A stretch of 26,896 nt of DNA from 2011-GWA2-47-8b sp964361325 (GCA_964361325.1 CAYHZT010000005.1:1-26896); one strand, 5' to 3'; positions 1-7,853 are shown, counted from the stretch's first letter. Made by a program: numbers and translations. Notes: generated by a model from the letters alone, not told the origin.

Positions 1-1
1 G

Positions 2-1171
2 TCCCCTCGAAAGCTTTTGAAATACATTGAGGAATTAAAAAATACCGATACGGAAGTTTTTTGGAAGCTCCCGTTTGACGATTCCAACGTGAAAAAAATC
101 AAACAGTTGGCGGATAGATACCGGGCCGGCAATTTCGAAAACGTTGTTGTTATCGGAATCGGCGGTTCCAGTTTGGGAACTTTGGCAGTCTGGGAGGCGC
201 TCCGAGGGGACAAGCAATTTTTATTCGCTGAAACATTGGGTGCTCGTCATTTAAATCGATTACTGAAGCGGCTTAAGGGTTCAAGTATTTTTGTTGTTGT
301 TTCGAAATCCGGAACGACTACCGAAACCGTTGCCAACACCGCGGTTTTGCTGGATCAAATGAAAGCCGGAGATCGGATGGCGGTGGTGACCGACAAGGGC
401 TCCAAACTTTGGCATTGGGCGCAAAAGCGCGGTTTTGATATTTTAGAATCTTCCAAGCAAGTAAGGGGGCGCTATTCCGTTTTTTCCGCGGTCGGACTAT
501 TTCCCCTGGCCTTGGGAGGTGTTGATATAAATCGGCTTGTTACGGGCGCAAGGCAGATTAACAGTGATTGCCTGTCTACTAACGCGGAAATCAATCCGGC
601 ATTACGTTCGGCTTTAATGATTTGGAAGTATTGGAAAAAGGGCAAGATTATTCACGACACATTTTTATTTGAACAGGATTTAGAGTGTTTCGGAAAATGG
701 TATCGTCAACTGACAGGCGAAAGCATCGGCAAGGGAGGCAAGGGTTTAACGCCGACTGTTTCTATCGGCACTATCGATCTCCATTCCGTCGCACAACTTT
801 ATCTCGGAGGTCCGAAAGATAAGTTTACAACCTTTGTTTCCGTGAAGGATCGCGGCGAGGACTTTACGATTTCCAATAAGTCTAATATCGAGGAATTAGT
901 GCCCGGCATTTCCGGAAAAACTTTTAGCGCTATTTCTGACGCGATTCTGACTGGCGTAAAAACAGCTTATCAAAAAAAGAAATTGCCATTTATGGAAATC
1001 AAACTTGAAGCGATTTCGCCGGAGTCTATCGGCGCTCTTTTGCAGATGAAAATGATTGAGATGGCGTACCTCGCCAATTTATTAGGGGTTAATGCTTTTG
1101 ACAACCCGCAAGTTGAACTGTATAAAGAAGAAACTCGAAAAAATTTATATGCAATCAGTTCTAAGAGTTAA
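2..1171 (+). CDS. pgi: Glucose-6-phosphate isomerase, 5' end outside window
   Basis: Interconverts glucose 6-phosphate and fructose 6-phosphate in the cytoplasm. Seen: counting residues from the first in-window start codon (TTG at 17), the sugar-phosphate motif GIGGSSLG lies near 47-54, SKSGTTTET near 96-104, ESIGKGGKG in the middle and a C-terminal NAFDNPQVELYKEETRK block like the compact Pgi of Thermus/Bacillus type. The frame stays open to the window edge and 384 aa is shorter than the usual 420-450 aa, so I treat it as 5'-truncated rather than starting at 17. Its 3' end overlaps the next gene by 23 nt, which suggests co-transcription and translational coupling. It would supply fructose 6-phosphate, one possible phosphoketolase substrate (gene at 18849). 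Family assignment is firm; the true start is unseen. Confidence 0.95.
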   Translation, partial: SPRKLLKYIEELKNTDTEVFWKLPFDDSNVKKIKQLADRYRAGNFENVVVIGIGGSSLGTLAVWEALRGDKQFLFAETLGARHLNRLLKRLKGSSIFVVVSKSGTTTETVANTAVLLDQMKAGDRMAVVTDKGSKLWHWAQKRGFDILESSKQVRGRYSVFSAVGLFPLALGGVDINRLVTGARQINSDCLSTNAEINPALRSALMIWKYWKKGKIIHDTFLFEQDLECFGKWYRQLTGESIGKGGKGLTPTVSIGTIDLHSVAQLYLGGPKDKFTTFVSVKDRGEDFTISNKSNIEELVPGISGKTFSAISDAILTGVKTAYQKKKLPFMEIKLEAISPESIGALLQMKMIEMAYLANLLGVNAFDNPQVELYKEETRKNLYAISSKS

Positions 1172-1841
1172 AGACGTCAGTGTTTATTTCAATAATAAGG
1201 CTGTTATTGAGAAGCTTTCTTTTGAGTTAAACAAAGGCGAGGTAATGGCCGTTGTCGGACCAAATGGTGCCGGCAAGACTGTTTTATTCCGGGCGCTTTT
1301 GGGTTTAGTGCCATATGACGGTGAAATTCAATGGTTGGATAATGCGAAAATAGGATACGTTCCCCAGAAGTTGGCAATCGAACGGGATTTACCGCTTAAT
1401 GTCATAGAATTTTTACAATTCAAAGGTGCATCATTAAACGAAATCCACGAATCATTACATTCGGTTGGACTTAACCATCACTCTTTGGGCGACACGCGGA
1501 TGGGTCAGCTTTCCGGCGGAGAGCTTCAAAGGGTTCTAATCGCTTACGCTTTAATCAATCACCCGGATATCTTGCTTTTTGATGAGCCGACTGCCGGTGT
1601 TGATATCGGCGGCGAAGAGACTATTTATTCCTTAATTGAAAAACTTCATACCAAAATTGGCCTGACGGTTCTTCTGATCACTCACGATCTCAATATTATT
1701 TATCGCTACGCGGCTAAAGTGTTATGCCTAAACAAGAGTAAGATTTGTTATGGTTCGCCTCGGGAAGCTTTAAATCCCGAAGTGCTGGAGAGCCTTTATG
1801 GCGCCAAGGTTAATATTTACCCTCATGAACATAAACATTGA
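1149..1841 (+). CDS. znuC: Metal (Zn/Mn-type) ABC transporter ATP-binding protein, ZnuC-like
   Basis: ATPase that powers uptake of a divalent metal through the permease encoded next. Seen, in a 230-aa protein: Walker A GPNGAGKT (about 37-44), Q-loop YVPQK (about 70), signature LSGGELQR (121-128), Walker B LLFDEPTAG (142-150) and the switch His in LLITHD (179). The start is the ATG at 1149; an in-frame start at 1092 would lengthen the overlap with pgi and add a tail that does not fit ABC ATPases. The protein ends in PHEHKH, a His-rich tail of the kind often seen in metal transporters. It overlaps pgi by 23 nt and the permease by 17 nt. The ABC family is certain; Zn versus Mn/Fe specificity is not decided by the sequence. 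Confidence 0.9.
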   Translation: MQSVLRVKDVSVYFNNKAVIEKLSFELNKGEVMAVVGPNGAGKTVLFRALLGLVPYDGEIQWLDNAKIGYVPQKLAIERDLPLNVIEFLQFKGASLNEIHESLHSVGLNHHSLGDTRMGQLSGGELQRVLIAYALINHPDILLFDEPTAGVDIGGEETIYSLIEKLHTKIGLTVLLITHDLNIIYRYAAKVLCLNKSKICYGSPREALNPEVLESLYGAKVNIYPHEHKH

Positions 1842-2604
1842 TACTAATTTGCTGTTAAGCCTAATAGTAGGCGTTTTTGTTGGAAGCGCTTCGGCCTACA
1901 TTGGTTCTATTATGGTATTGAAGCGTTTGGCGTTGGTTGGAGACGCGCTTTCCCATGTCGCATTGCCCGGCATCGGTATAGCGCTGACTTTTAATCTAAA
2001 CCCATTCTTAGGCGCTTTTACCGCTTTGGCGATAGCGATTGTAATTATTTGGCAAATTCAAACTAGAACAGGTTTGCCAACGGAAGCGTTGGTCGGATTA
2101 TTGTTTACTGTTTCTCTCGCGATAGGTATTCTCATTACTCCCGAACCAGAACTTTTAGAAGCGCTCTTTGGCGATATTTCTAAAGTTGTAGCTCTTGACG
2201 CTGTTTTAGCGATGATTTTCTCTCTTGTAATTTTTACGGTAATATATCGGTTGAGAAACGCGCTTGTTTTAGACTTAATCTCCTCTGATTTGGCAAAATC
2301 CCAGCGGATAAATACTGCCAAACTCAATCTAATCTTCCTTGCGTTGGTTGCAATAGTCGTTGCGCTTGGCGTAAAAGTTGTAGGTACTCTACTGATGGGT
2401 TCTTTGGTTATTATTCCGGCAGTTGCTTCTAAAAATCTTACTCGCAATCTTCGCAGTTATGGCGTAGTAAGCGCTTGTTTCGGCGCGATGAGCGCCGTGG
2501 GAGGCATTATACTTGCAAACGGACTGCAGTTGCCGCCGGGTCCTATGGTAGTCCTGGTTAGCGCCGCTCTTTTTATTATTTCGCTTTTCTTCCGTTCGCG
2601 CTAG
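1825..2604 (+). CDS. znuB: Metal ABC transporter permease, ZnuB/ABC-3 family
   Basis: Membrane channel subunit of the metal importer. Seen: 259 aa, almost wholly hydrophobic with about 7-8 membrane segments, and ABC-3 family hallmarks: SAYIGSIMVLKRLALVGDALSHVALPG near the N-terminus and GTLLMGSLVIIPAVAS in the C-terminal half. I chose the ATG at 1825 (MNINIDTN); another ATG at 1798 is in frame but lies deeper inside znuC. The substrate-binding partner (ZnuA) is not downstream, where the strand switches, so it must lie elsewhere or be missing. The TAG stop shares the palindrome CTAG (2601-2604) with the stop of the convergent neighbour. Confidence 0.9.
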   Translation: MNINIDTNLLLSLIVGVFVGSASAYIGSIMVLKRLALVGDALSHVALPGIGIALTFNLNPFLGAFTALAIAIVIIWQIQTRTGLPTEALVGLLFTVSLAIGILITPEPELLEALFGDISKVVALDAVLAMIFSLVIFTVIYRLRNALVLDLISSDLAKSQRINTAKLNLIFLALVAIVVALGVKVVGTLLMGSLVIIPAVASKNLTRNLRSYGVVSACFGAMSAVGGIILANGLQLPPGPMVVLVSAALFIISLFFRSR

Positions 2605-3065
2605 GGTTCGATTTTTTTCGGCCGGTAAAAATCCGTATCAATAGTCCTTTCGAAACAGGTATAGCCGGCTTGATGTTGCCAATTTGATTCGCCGGACGCC
2701 GGGTAGCTCATACTGAGAGGCTTTGGCGTCAGCGTTTCCGATGTCGCAGTGTTGGGCAAGTCAAAGGTGGCGCAGAGTGTGAACATTTCCGGGCCCCGGA
2801 CGACATATTCATATGCCGCGCTTGTGACCGGGTCATTGGGAGCGACAAAGCCGCGGATATTGTCTTCAAGGTCGGCCAATTTTTCCGGTAGCCGAGCTTT
2901 ACTCATCCAATAATTTATAATTTCCGATTGGATAATTTGAAGATACTGAACACGCTGATCGTCGGTGCGGCGCAGTCGTTCTTGCGCCGGTGATCCGACG
3001 ATAAAAAAACCGGCAATAATGGTCAACGCAACTATTCCGATTATGGTGTATGCAAAATATTTCAT
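2601..3065 (-). CDS. Hypothetical protein with N-terminal membrane anchor
   Basis: No function recognised. Seen: 154 aa with one strong hydrophobic helix at residues 4-24 (YFAYTIIGIVALTIIAGFFIV), then a soluble domain with regularly spaced Tyr/Trp (VQYLQIIQSEIINYWMSK, residues about 39-56), a proline-rich stretch and a conserved-looking Cys/Trp tail (NWQHQAGYTCFERTID). This suggests a type II anchored extracytoplasmic domain. It overlaps the upstream DUF5671 gene by 4 nt, so the two are co-translated. My impression is that this pair recurs in Parcubacteria, where the C-terminal W..H..G..CFER pattern is typical; that is recollection, not a search result. Confidence 0.75.
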   Translation of the reverse strand: MKYFAYTIIGIVALTIIAGFFIVGSPAQERLRRTDDQRVQYLQIIQSEIINYWMSKARLPEKLADLEDNIRGFVAPNDPVTSAAYEYVVRGPEMFTLCATFDLPNTATSETLTPKPLSMSYPASGESNWQHQAGYTCFERTIDTDFYRPKKIEP

Positions 3066-3547
3066 TCTTCGGTTTTCCAGCGTTTAAGTTCCCAAATGTA
3101 ATATCCCATTACAGACCCCGTGACAAATAACACTGCTAATATTTTAAGCAAAAAACGCACCGTTAATTCGCCACCCAAAAAATTATTAATAAGAGTTACC
3201 AAATCGCCGATGATAATAAGCGCCGTGGCGAAAAGAGTGAAATAAATCAGCCATTTGCGAATGCGCAGATTTCGCTTGGATGGATTAGCCGCGTAGCCCT
3301 TGTTTAAGAGCCGGGTCATAAAAACATAAAGCGGAAAAACCACTACTAACGATGAGATAGACCAGCGAATTACCTGGCGGGCGCCGGATAGATTTTCATA
3401 TCCATTCAGCCCGATTATATCGGGAAACAGAATATTTATATACTGAAAAACCAATACCAGGAAACCAATACCGCTGACGTAAAGAGTGATGATGGCGAGA
3501 ATATGCTGGAATATCTCTTTGGGCGAAACTTTTTTGTCGCGTTCCAT
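3062..3547 (-). CDS. DUF5671 domain membrane protein
   Basis: Integral membrane protein of unknown role, 161 aa. Seen: four hydrophobic segments at roughly residues 14-38, 62-80, 96-118 and 130-150, a short charged cytoplasmic N-terminus (MERDKKVSPKE) and the arrangement expected of DUF5671 (SPKEIFQHILAIITLYVSGIGF, then a long second helix and YYIWELKRW at the end). DUF5671 is common in Patescibacteria. It is the first gene of a two-gene unit with the anchored protein at 2601. There is no Shine-Dalgarno sequence; a TAGAAT -10 box sits 6 nt before the ATG, so the mRNA is probably leaderless. Confidence 0.8.
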   Translation of the reverse strand: MERDKKVSPKEIFQHILAIITLYVSGIGFLVLVFQYINILFPDIIGLNGYENLSGARQVIRWSISSLVVVFPLYVFMTRLLNKGYAANPSKRNLRIRKWLIYFTLFATALIIIGDLVTLINNFLGGELTVRFLLKILAVLFVTGSVMGYYIWELKRWKTEE

Positions 3548-3553
3548 ATTTCT

Positions 3554-3559
3554 ATTCTA
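3554..3559 (-). promoter_or_regulatory. -10 box (TAGAAT) of probable leaderless promoter
   Basis: On the minus strand TAGAAT lies 6 nt before the ATG of the DUF5671 gene (3547), so transcription should start at or next to the start codon. No convincing -35 box was seen (TTACAA, 17 nt upstream, is weak). Confidence 0.5.
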
Positions 3560-3586
3560 CCTAAAATAAGCGGGAATTGTAATAGA

Positions 3587-5260
3587 TTAAAATTTATATA
3601 TTTTAATGCTTTCTTCGCCGCGCCGATTATAAATACTGACAGGGACTATTCCATCGGCGATTAATTTTTGTTCAAAAGCGATAGCTGTTTGAGTTAATTG
3701 ACCCTTCGTCTTGAATGGAACCTTGTCAGTTGGAATTATGAAATAACGCGTTTTGATTCCGGATTTTATAGGCCAATCATTACCGTTTTCGTTTAGTGCC
3801 GATAGATACTCTTCAGTTTTTAAGACCGGCCAGCCGTGATAAATTTGCAGGCGATCAAGACTCCAAAGATGAACAGGACTTTTTATGTTCTGATCGTAAA
3901 TAATCAGCGCGCTGTAAGACTGGAGGCCGCTTAGGCGTGCCTTTTCTATCGCGACCGATTTTATGTTATTCAAAAATTGATAACGCATATCAAACGTTAA
4001 AGCGGGAAACTTGCCTGCGAACTCCTTTTCCAAATATTTATCCAGTTCGTGATAGCCCCAATTATAATTATCGTAACGTAGTTTAGAAAAAGCCCAGAGT
4101 TCCGGTCCAACGGGATAAGATAAAATTTGGCTGTTAACTGAATAAAAAATTTCCCAGAACAAAAACAGCGCCAACCCGGCAAGGGCGAGATTCTTTTTGA
4201 CAACGAAAATCTTTTCATAAACAGCGTCGATAAAAATAGCGATACTAAGAACTACAAACGGCGTAAGCATAGTCAGAAAGCGCGTTGTGGGGCCGATTAA
4301 CAGTAAAAGCAAGATCAGCCAGCCGATAGCCAATACCGGGAAAATATTTTTCTTTCTCAAAAGCGTGGTGAGGCTTATTACAAACAGCGCGGTTAGCGGC
4401 CAGGAATTAACGGTGACAAAATTCGGCGCGAAATTCTTAATTCGGTCAGTCAGCGCTCCTATTTCTTCCTTGCCCGGAGCTTGCTGCCAAACATTCGGAT
4501 TTTGCCCCAGAATATAGGAAATCTGGAAGTCAAAATGGCCAGTAGTACGATAGAGCTGGATATTGTATACGATAACCGGACTAAAAATCAGAAGAGCCAA
4601 CAGCGCGCCTAGCCAAAAACTTTTTTTCGCGAAATAACTCCGCTTAAATATCACGAGATAAGTTAAAAATATCGGCGCTAGAATAAAAACATTATATTTC
4701 GTTAATATGCCAAAACCGATTGCGGCACCCGTCCACAGTAAATACCTTTCGTTTTCCAAAGCTTTAAAAAATAGATACGAAGCGAGGAGTAGGAAGAAAA
4801 TAACATATGATTCCTGAATGCCAATTCTTGAGATATAGACGTGATTTACGGTAATGGCCATAATTGCGGCCGCTATCAATCCGACTTTTTTAGAAAATAG
4901 CTGCGTACCTATAAGATAGAGTAAATAAACTGAAAAAATCCCTAAAATTGCTGATGGCAAGCGAAAAGCAAACGTGTTTTCGCCAAAAACTTTCATAAAC
5001 AAGTTTTGAATTACAAAAACCAGTGGAGGATGATCGTGAAAAGATAACGCGGTCCACCATTGAATATTCGGATCCTGCCATTCCAGCGGCGTTGTTTGGA
5101 ACTCCGCCTCATTAAAATCCAGCATTCCGACAGAGCGGAAGGCATATAACGTTTCATCGTTTCCGGTTACATCTCCGACGCCAAGATTTACTATGCGCAA
5201 AACAGTCGCCACGATCAAAATAGCGATCAACAGGTATCTATCCGGCACTCTGGTATTCAT
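3587..5260 (-). CDS. GT39-type membrane glycosyltransferase (ArnT/PMT-like)
   Basis: Probably transfers a sugar from a polyprenyl-phosphate donor on the outer face of the membrane. Seen: 557 aa; an N-terminal membrane helix (9-27), then a first loop with the acidic pair NDETLYA (about 34-40) and HDHPPLVF (75-82), as in GT39/GT83 enzymes, followed by about ten more hydrophobic segments and a soluble C-terminal domain of about 170 aa. In the family the first-loop acidic residue is catalytic. The convergent downstream block holds a dolichol-phosphate-mannose-synthase-like GT2 (6741), which could make the donor; the partnership is inference. The -10 box TACAAT lies 7 nt before the ATG (probably leaderless). 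Confidence 0.85.
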   Translation of the reverse strand: MNTRVPDRYLLIAILIVATVLRIVNLGVGDVTGNDETLYAFRSVGMLDFNEAEFQTTPLEWQDPNIQWWTALSFHDHPPLVFVIQNLFMKVFGENTFAFRLPSAILGIFSVYLLYLIGTQLFSKKVGLIAAAIMAITVNHVYISRIGIQESYVIFFLLLASYLFFKALENERYLLWTGAAIGFGILTKYNVFILAPIFLTYLVIFKRSYFAKKSFWLGALLALLIFSPVIVYNIQLYRTTGHFDFQISYILGQNPNVWQQAPGKEEIGALTDRIKNFAPNFVTVNSWPLTALFVISLTTLLRKKNIFPVLAIGWLILLLLLIGPTTRFLTMLTPFVVLSIAIFIDAVYEKIFVVKKNLALAGLALFLFWEIFYSVNSQILSYPVGPELWAFSKLRYDNYNWGYHELDKYLEKEFAGKFPALTFDMRYQFLNNIKSVAIEKARLSGLQSYSALIIYDQNIKSPVHLWSLDRLQIYHGWPVLKTEEYLSALNENGNDWPIKSGIKTRYFIIPTDKVPFKTKGQLTQTAIAFEQKLIADGIVPVSIYNRRGEESIKIYKF

Positions 5261-5267
5261 CCATTTT

Positions 5268-5277
5268 ATTGTAGACT
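5268..5277. promoter_or_regulatory. Overlapping divergent -10 boxes in a 23-bp intergenic gap
   Basis: Only 23 bp separate the divergent starts at 5260 (-) and 5284 (+). TACAAT on the minus strand (5268-5273) is 7 nt from its ATG. TAGACT on the plus strand (5272-5277) is 6 nt from its ATG. The two boxes share two bases, so the promoters are probably mutually exclusive and each would give a leaderless mRNA. Confidence 0.5.
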
Positions 5278-5283
5278 AAAAAA

Positions 5284-6744
5284 ATGGATAAAAGAATATT
5301 ATGGGGGATGATTGTTTTGTATTTAGTGATCTTTGGAGTAATTACTTCTTTGCGACATCATAATTTCCAAACTCAAACGTGGGACTTAGCGGCTTTTGAT
5401 CAAAGTTTTTGGAACGCGGCTCACGGCCGGGGATTAGTCAATAATTTGGAACAAGTCCGTAACCATCTCGGGCTTCATATGAGTCCGCTGCTTTTTGCGT
5501 TAGTGCCCGGCTACGCCCTTTTTGACAGTCCTTACTTCCTGCTGATAATCCAAACCCTGGCATTGGCCATCGGCGCTTGGCCACTTTATTTGTTGGCGCA
5601 AAAAGTGTTGGGCAAAAATGGTCCGTGGGCTTTGTTGATTGCCGGCGCTTATCTTCTTTATCCGGGGCTTCAATGGACGAATATGTACGATTTTCATGAA
5701 GCGGCTTTTTTTGTGCCGCTTTTATTGTCGGCAATTTATTTTTTGGAGGTTAAAAAATGGGGTTGGGCAACGCTGTTTTTGATATTATCCGCCGGAGTAA
5801 AGGAAGACGCGATTTTGATGGTCATTTTCGTGGGAATATATTTGATAGTGCGCCGAGCCACTTATAGTGAGCCACGTCGAACCAAAGACGGTTCTTTAAG
5901 TAGTTGGTGGACGACAGAGCGTAAAATAGGCATTACGACAGTAATTCTTGCTCTAATTTACTTTATTCTTGCTGTTAAAATTATTATGCCAGCACTAGGA
6001 GGTGGAGTTTTGCGTTTTGACCGTTATGCCAATTTAGGCGCGACGCCGGCGGCCATAATCAGCAACGTGGCCGCTAACCCGTTACTGCTTTTTAAGACAA
6101 TTATCACCGGACCGAAACTGGCTTATGTATTTTGGCTTTTTTTGCCGATGGCGTTTTTACCCATTCTTTCGTGGCGCGCTTTGATTTTAATAGTTCCCGG
6201 ATTACTTGAAAACCTTCTGACGAATTACCAGTTTCAGTTCAGCGGTCTTTATCATTACGACGCGATTTTAATTCCCGGTATTTTTCTGGGAACGATTTAT
6301 GGTTTACAAACAGTACTTAATCGCTGGCCGGCGAAAGAGAAGCTCGTAAAAGCAGTTTTGGCCGGAGGTATCGCATTGGCGTTTGTATTGCGTTCGCCGA
6401 TAAGTCCATTGAGTTTTCCGATCCAGTATCTCAAAAGCACTCCGCAATGGGAAGCGTATCGCCAACTGGTTAAATTAGTGCCCGACGGCATTTCTGTAGC
6501 GGCCAACACCCACTTAGTACCTCACTTAACCCATAGGGAACACGTTCACGCCATCGGCTCTGAAACGTCTTTGGCTGACATGGTGATTGTGGATGCCGCG
6601 GATCTTTTTGGTTTTGACACTCCCGAAAATATGCAAGCTTATATTGATAACTATATGAAGACGGGGCTTTATACTATTAAAGTTTTTGATAATCGATACG
6701 TTATCTTATTAAACAACCGTTTTAAATTAGTTCCTAATAACTAG
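5284..6744 (+). CDS. DUF2079 family polytopic membrane protein
   Basis: 486-aa membrane protein with about 10-11 hydrophobic segments. Seen: the DUF2079 opening pattern after the first helix (HHNFQTQTWDLAAFDQSFWNAAHGR, about 26-50), HLGLHMSPLLF and YDFHEAAFFVPLLL. Members resemble GT39-like glycosyltransferases (GT-C fold), so a role in envelope sugar transfer is plausible but unproven. A polar linker at residues about 192-214 (SEPRRTKDG...SSWWTTE) interrupts the hydrophobic pattern and its DNA contains a small inverted repeat. The TAG stop shares CTAG (6741-6744) with the convergent GT2 gene. Confidence 0.85.
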   Translation: MDKRILWGMIVLYLVIFGVITSLRHHNFQTQTWDLAAFDQSFWNAAHGRGLVNNLEQVRNHLGLHMSPLLFALVPGYALFDSPYFLLIIQTLALAIGAWPLYLLAQKVLGKNGPWALLIAGAYLLYPGLQWTNMYDFHEAAFFVPLLLSAIYFLEVKKWGWATLFLILSAGVKEDAILMVIFVGIYLIVRRATYSEPRRTKDGSLSSWWTTERKIGITTVILALIYFILAVKIIMPALGGGVLRFDRYANLGATPAAIISNVAANPLLLFKTIITGPKLAYVFWLFLPMAFLPILSWRALILIVPGLLENLLTNYQFQFSGLYHYDAILIPGIFLGTIYGLQTVLNRWPAKEKLVKAVLAGGIALAFVLRSPISPLSFPIQYLKSTPQWEAYRQLVKLVPDGISVAANTHLVPHLTHREHVHAIGSETSLADMVIVDAADLFGFDTPENMQAYIDNYMKTGLYTIKVFDNRYVILLNNRFKLVPNN

Positions 6745-7442
6745 CGGCGAAAACGCAACAGTAGAACCTTAACGAAGCTTTCCAGCATAATTTTAAGGTT
6801 AAATTTGGATTTTCCCGCCTTCCTTTCGGTGAAGATTATAGGAATCTCGCATATTTTATATCCTTTTTGATGCGCCCGATATGTAGTTTCGATTTGAAAG
6901 TTATAACCAACCGAACTCAAAGAAGTTAAATTTAAATTTTGCAAAACTTCTTTTCGGAAACATTTAAAACCGCCGGTTAGATCGTGATAAGGCAGCCCAA
7001 GTATGACTCGCGCGTAAATATTTCCAAAACGGCTGATTAATTTTCTAAACAAATCCCAATTTTGGGTACCCCCGCCTTTTATATAACGGGAACCTAATAC
7101 CAAATCGCAGTTTTTTATAGCCTCCAGCAGGCGTGGAATAACTGCCGGATCGTGAGAAAGATCGGCATCCATTTGAATGATATAATCGGCGTTTTCACGT
7201 TCAAGGATTCTTCGAAAAGCTTCCACGTACGCGGTACCCAGACCGTTTTTTTGGGCACGATGGACAACTTGTATCGGGTAGTCCTTCGCAAGCCGCTCGG
7301 CAACTTGACCGGTTTGATCGGGAGAGTTATCATCAACAATCATCAAATTAAGGCCATTAATATTCAGACCAAAAATCTTTCGCACCAGCGTTTCTATATT
7401 AGCCGCTTCGTTGTAAGTGGGCGTAACAACAAATATTTTCAT
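6741..7442 (-). CDS. GT2 glycosyltransferase, polyprenol monophosphomannose synthase-like
   Basis: Likely transfers mannose or another hexose from a nucleotide sugar to a polyprenyl phosphate at the inner membrane face. Seen in 233 aa: VVTPTYNEAANI (5-16), VDDNSPDQT (36-44), the metal-binding MDADLSHDP (91-99), LGSRYIKGGG and the acceptor-side DLTGGFKCFRKEVL, all typical of the DPM1 group. There is no C-terminal membrane domain, so it is of the soluble/peripheral DPM1 type; the tail is basic (LLLRFRR). It starts 1 nt after the MazG-like gene ends, so they share a transcript. It may supply the donor used by the GT39 enzyme at 3587. Confidence 0.88.
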   Translation of the reverse strand: MKIFVVTPTYNEAANIETLVRKIFGLNINGLNLMIVDDNSPDQTGQVAERLAKDYPIQVVHRAQKNGLGTAYVEAFRRILERENADYIIQMDADLSHDPAVIPRLLEAIKNCDLVLGSRYIKGGGTQNWDLFRKLISRFGNIYARVILGLPYHDLTGGFKCFRKEVLQNLNLTSLSSVGYNFQIETTYRAHQKGYKICEIPIIFTERKAGKSKFNLKIMLESFVKVLLLRFRR

Positions 7443-7443
7443 C

Positions 7444-7776
7444 TTATCGATTGTCGCCGCTACCGGTTATCTGGCCACGCTTGTAGCGATCCTCAAGTTT
7501 TTTAAGATTGAGTTGGGCGATTTCTTCAAGCGACAGCTCTAATTCGGTTGAGAGTTGGGCCACATACCACAAAACATCGCCGATTTCCTTGGCTAAATCC
7601 TGTTTTTTGGCTTCGTCAATTTTCCAGTGATCATCACGTATAATCTTTTTAAGTTTGCCGGCCACTTCACCGGCCTCACTGACCAAGCCCAAAGTCGGGT
7701 AAAGCAGGTTGTCATGATTTTCTCTTGGATAAATCGCGGTTTTCTTGGCAAATTCCTGATATTCTTTAAAAGTCAT
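7444..7776 (-). CDS. MazG-like nucleotide pyrophosphohydrolase
   Basis: Small all-alpha NTP pyrophosphohydrolase, probably a house-cleaning enzyme that hydrolyses (d)NTPs to NMP and PPi. Seen in 110 aa: the metal-binding motif SEAGEVAGKLKK (33-44) and EIGDVLWYVAQL (64-75), which give the EExxE...ExxD arrangement of the MazG superfamily. One domain only, shorter than full MazG (about 260 aa). It is the first gene of a two-gene unit with the GT2 enzyme. There is no Shine-Dalgarno sequence; TACAAT with an upstream TGG (extended -10) is 6 nt from the ATG. Confidence 0.85.
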   Translation of the reverse strand: MTFKEYQEFAKKTAIYPRENHDNLLYPTLGLVSEAGEVAGKLKKIIRDDHWKIDEAKKQDLAKEIGDVLWYVAQLSTELELSLEEIAQLNLKKLEDRYKRGQITGSGDNR

Positions 7777-7782
7777 AATTTT

Positions 7783-7791
7783 ATTGTACCA
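7783..7791 (-). promoter_or_regulatory. Extended -10 promoter (TGG TACAAT) of the MazG-like gene
   Basis: Minus-strand TACAAT at 7783-7788 is preceded by TGG and lies 6 nt before the ATG at 7776. This predicts a leaderless transcript. No good -35 box. Confidence 0.5.
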
Positions 7792-7800
7792 TGTCTCCTG

Positions 7801-7829
7801 TTGTGCGGTGATGTGTCTGATGGTAATAT
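7801..7829 (+). promoter_or_regulatory. Sigma70-type promoter for the 101-aa gene
   Basis: TTGTGC (7801-7806), a 17-nt spacer and TAATAT (7824-7829). The expected start near 7836 falls inside the palindrome at 7829-7853. Confidence 0.55.
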
Positions 7830-7853
7830 TTCACAAAGAAGTTCTTTGTGAAA
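7829..7853. promoter_or_regulatory. Perfect 25-bp palindrome, operator candidate
   Basis: Left arm TTTCACAAAGAA (7829-7840), central G (7841), right arm TTCTTTGTGAAA (7842-7853); every base pairs. It abuts the -10 box and ends 1-2 nt before the AGGGGG ribosome-binding site of the gene at 7866. Because transcription should start inside it, the full RNA hairpin would not form, which favours a DNA operator for a dimeric repressor. No regulator gene is adjacent. Confidence 0.55.

Noticed and set aside
1092..1148. Longer start for the ZnuC-like ATPase
   Set aside because: The added 19 residues are the pgi end read in another frame and do not resemble an ABC ATPase N-terminus.
1798..1824. Earlier in-frame ATG for the metal permease
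   Set aside because: It lengthens the overlap with the ATPase gene, and MNINIDTN at 1825 is a better fit for the family's N-terminus. Not decisive.
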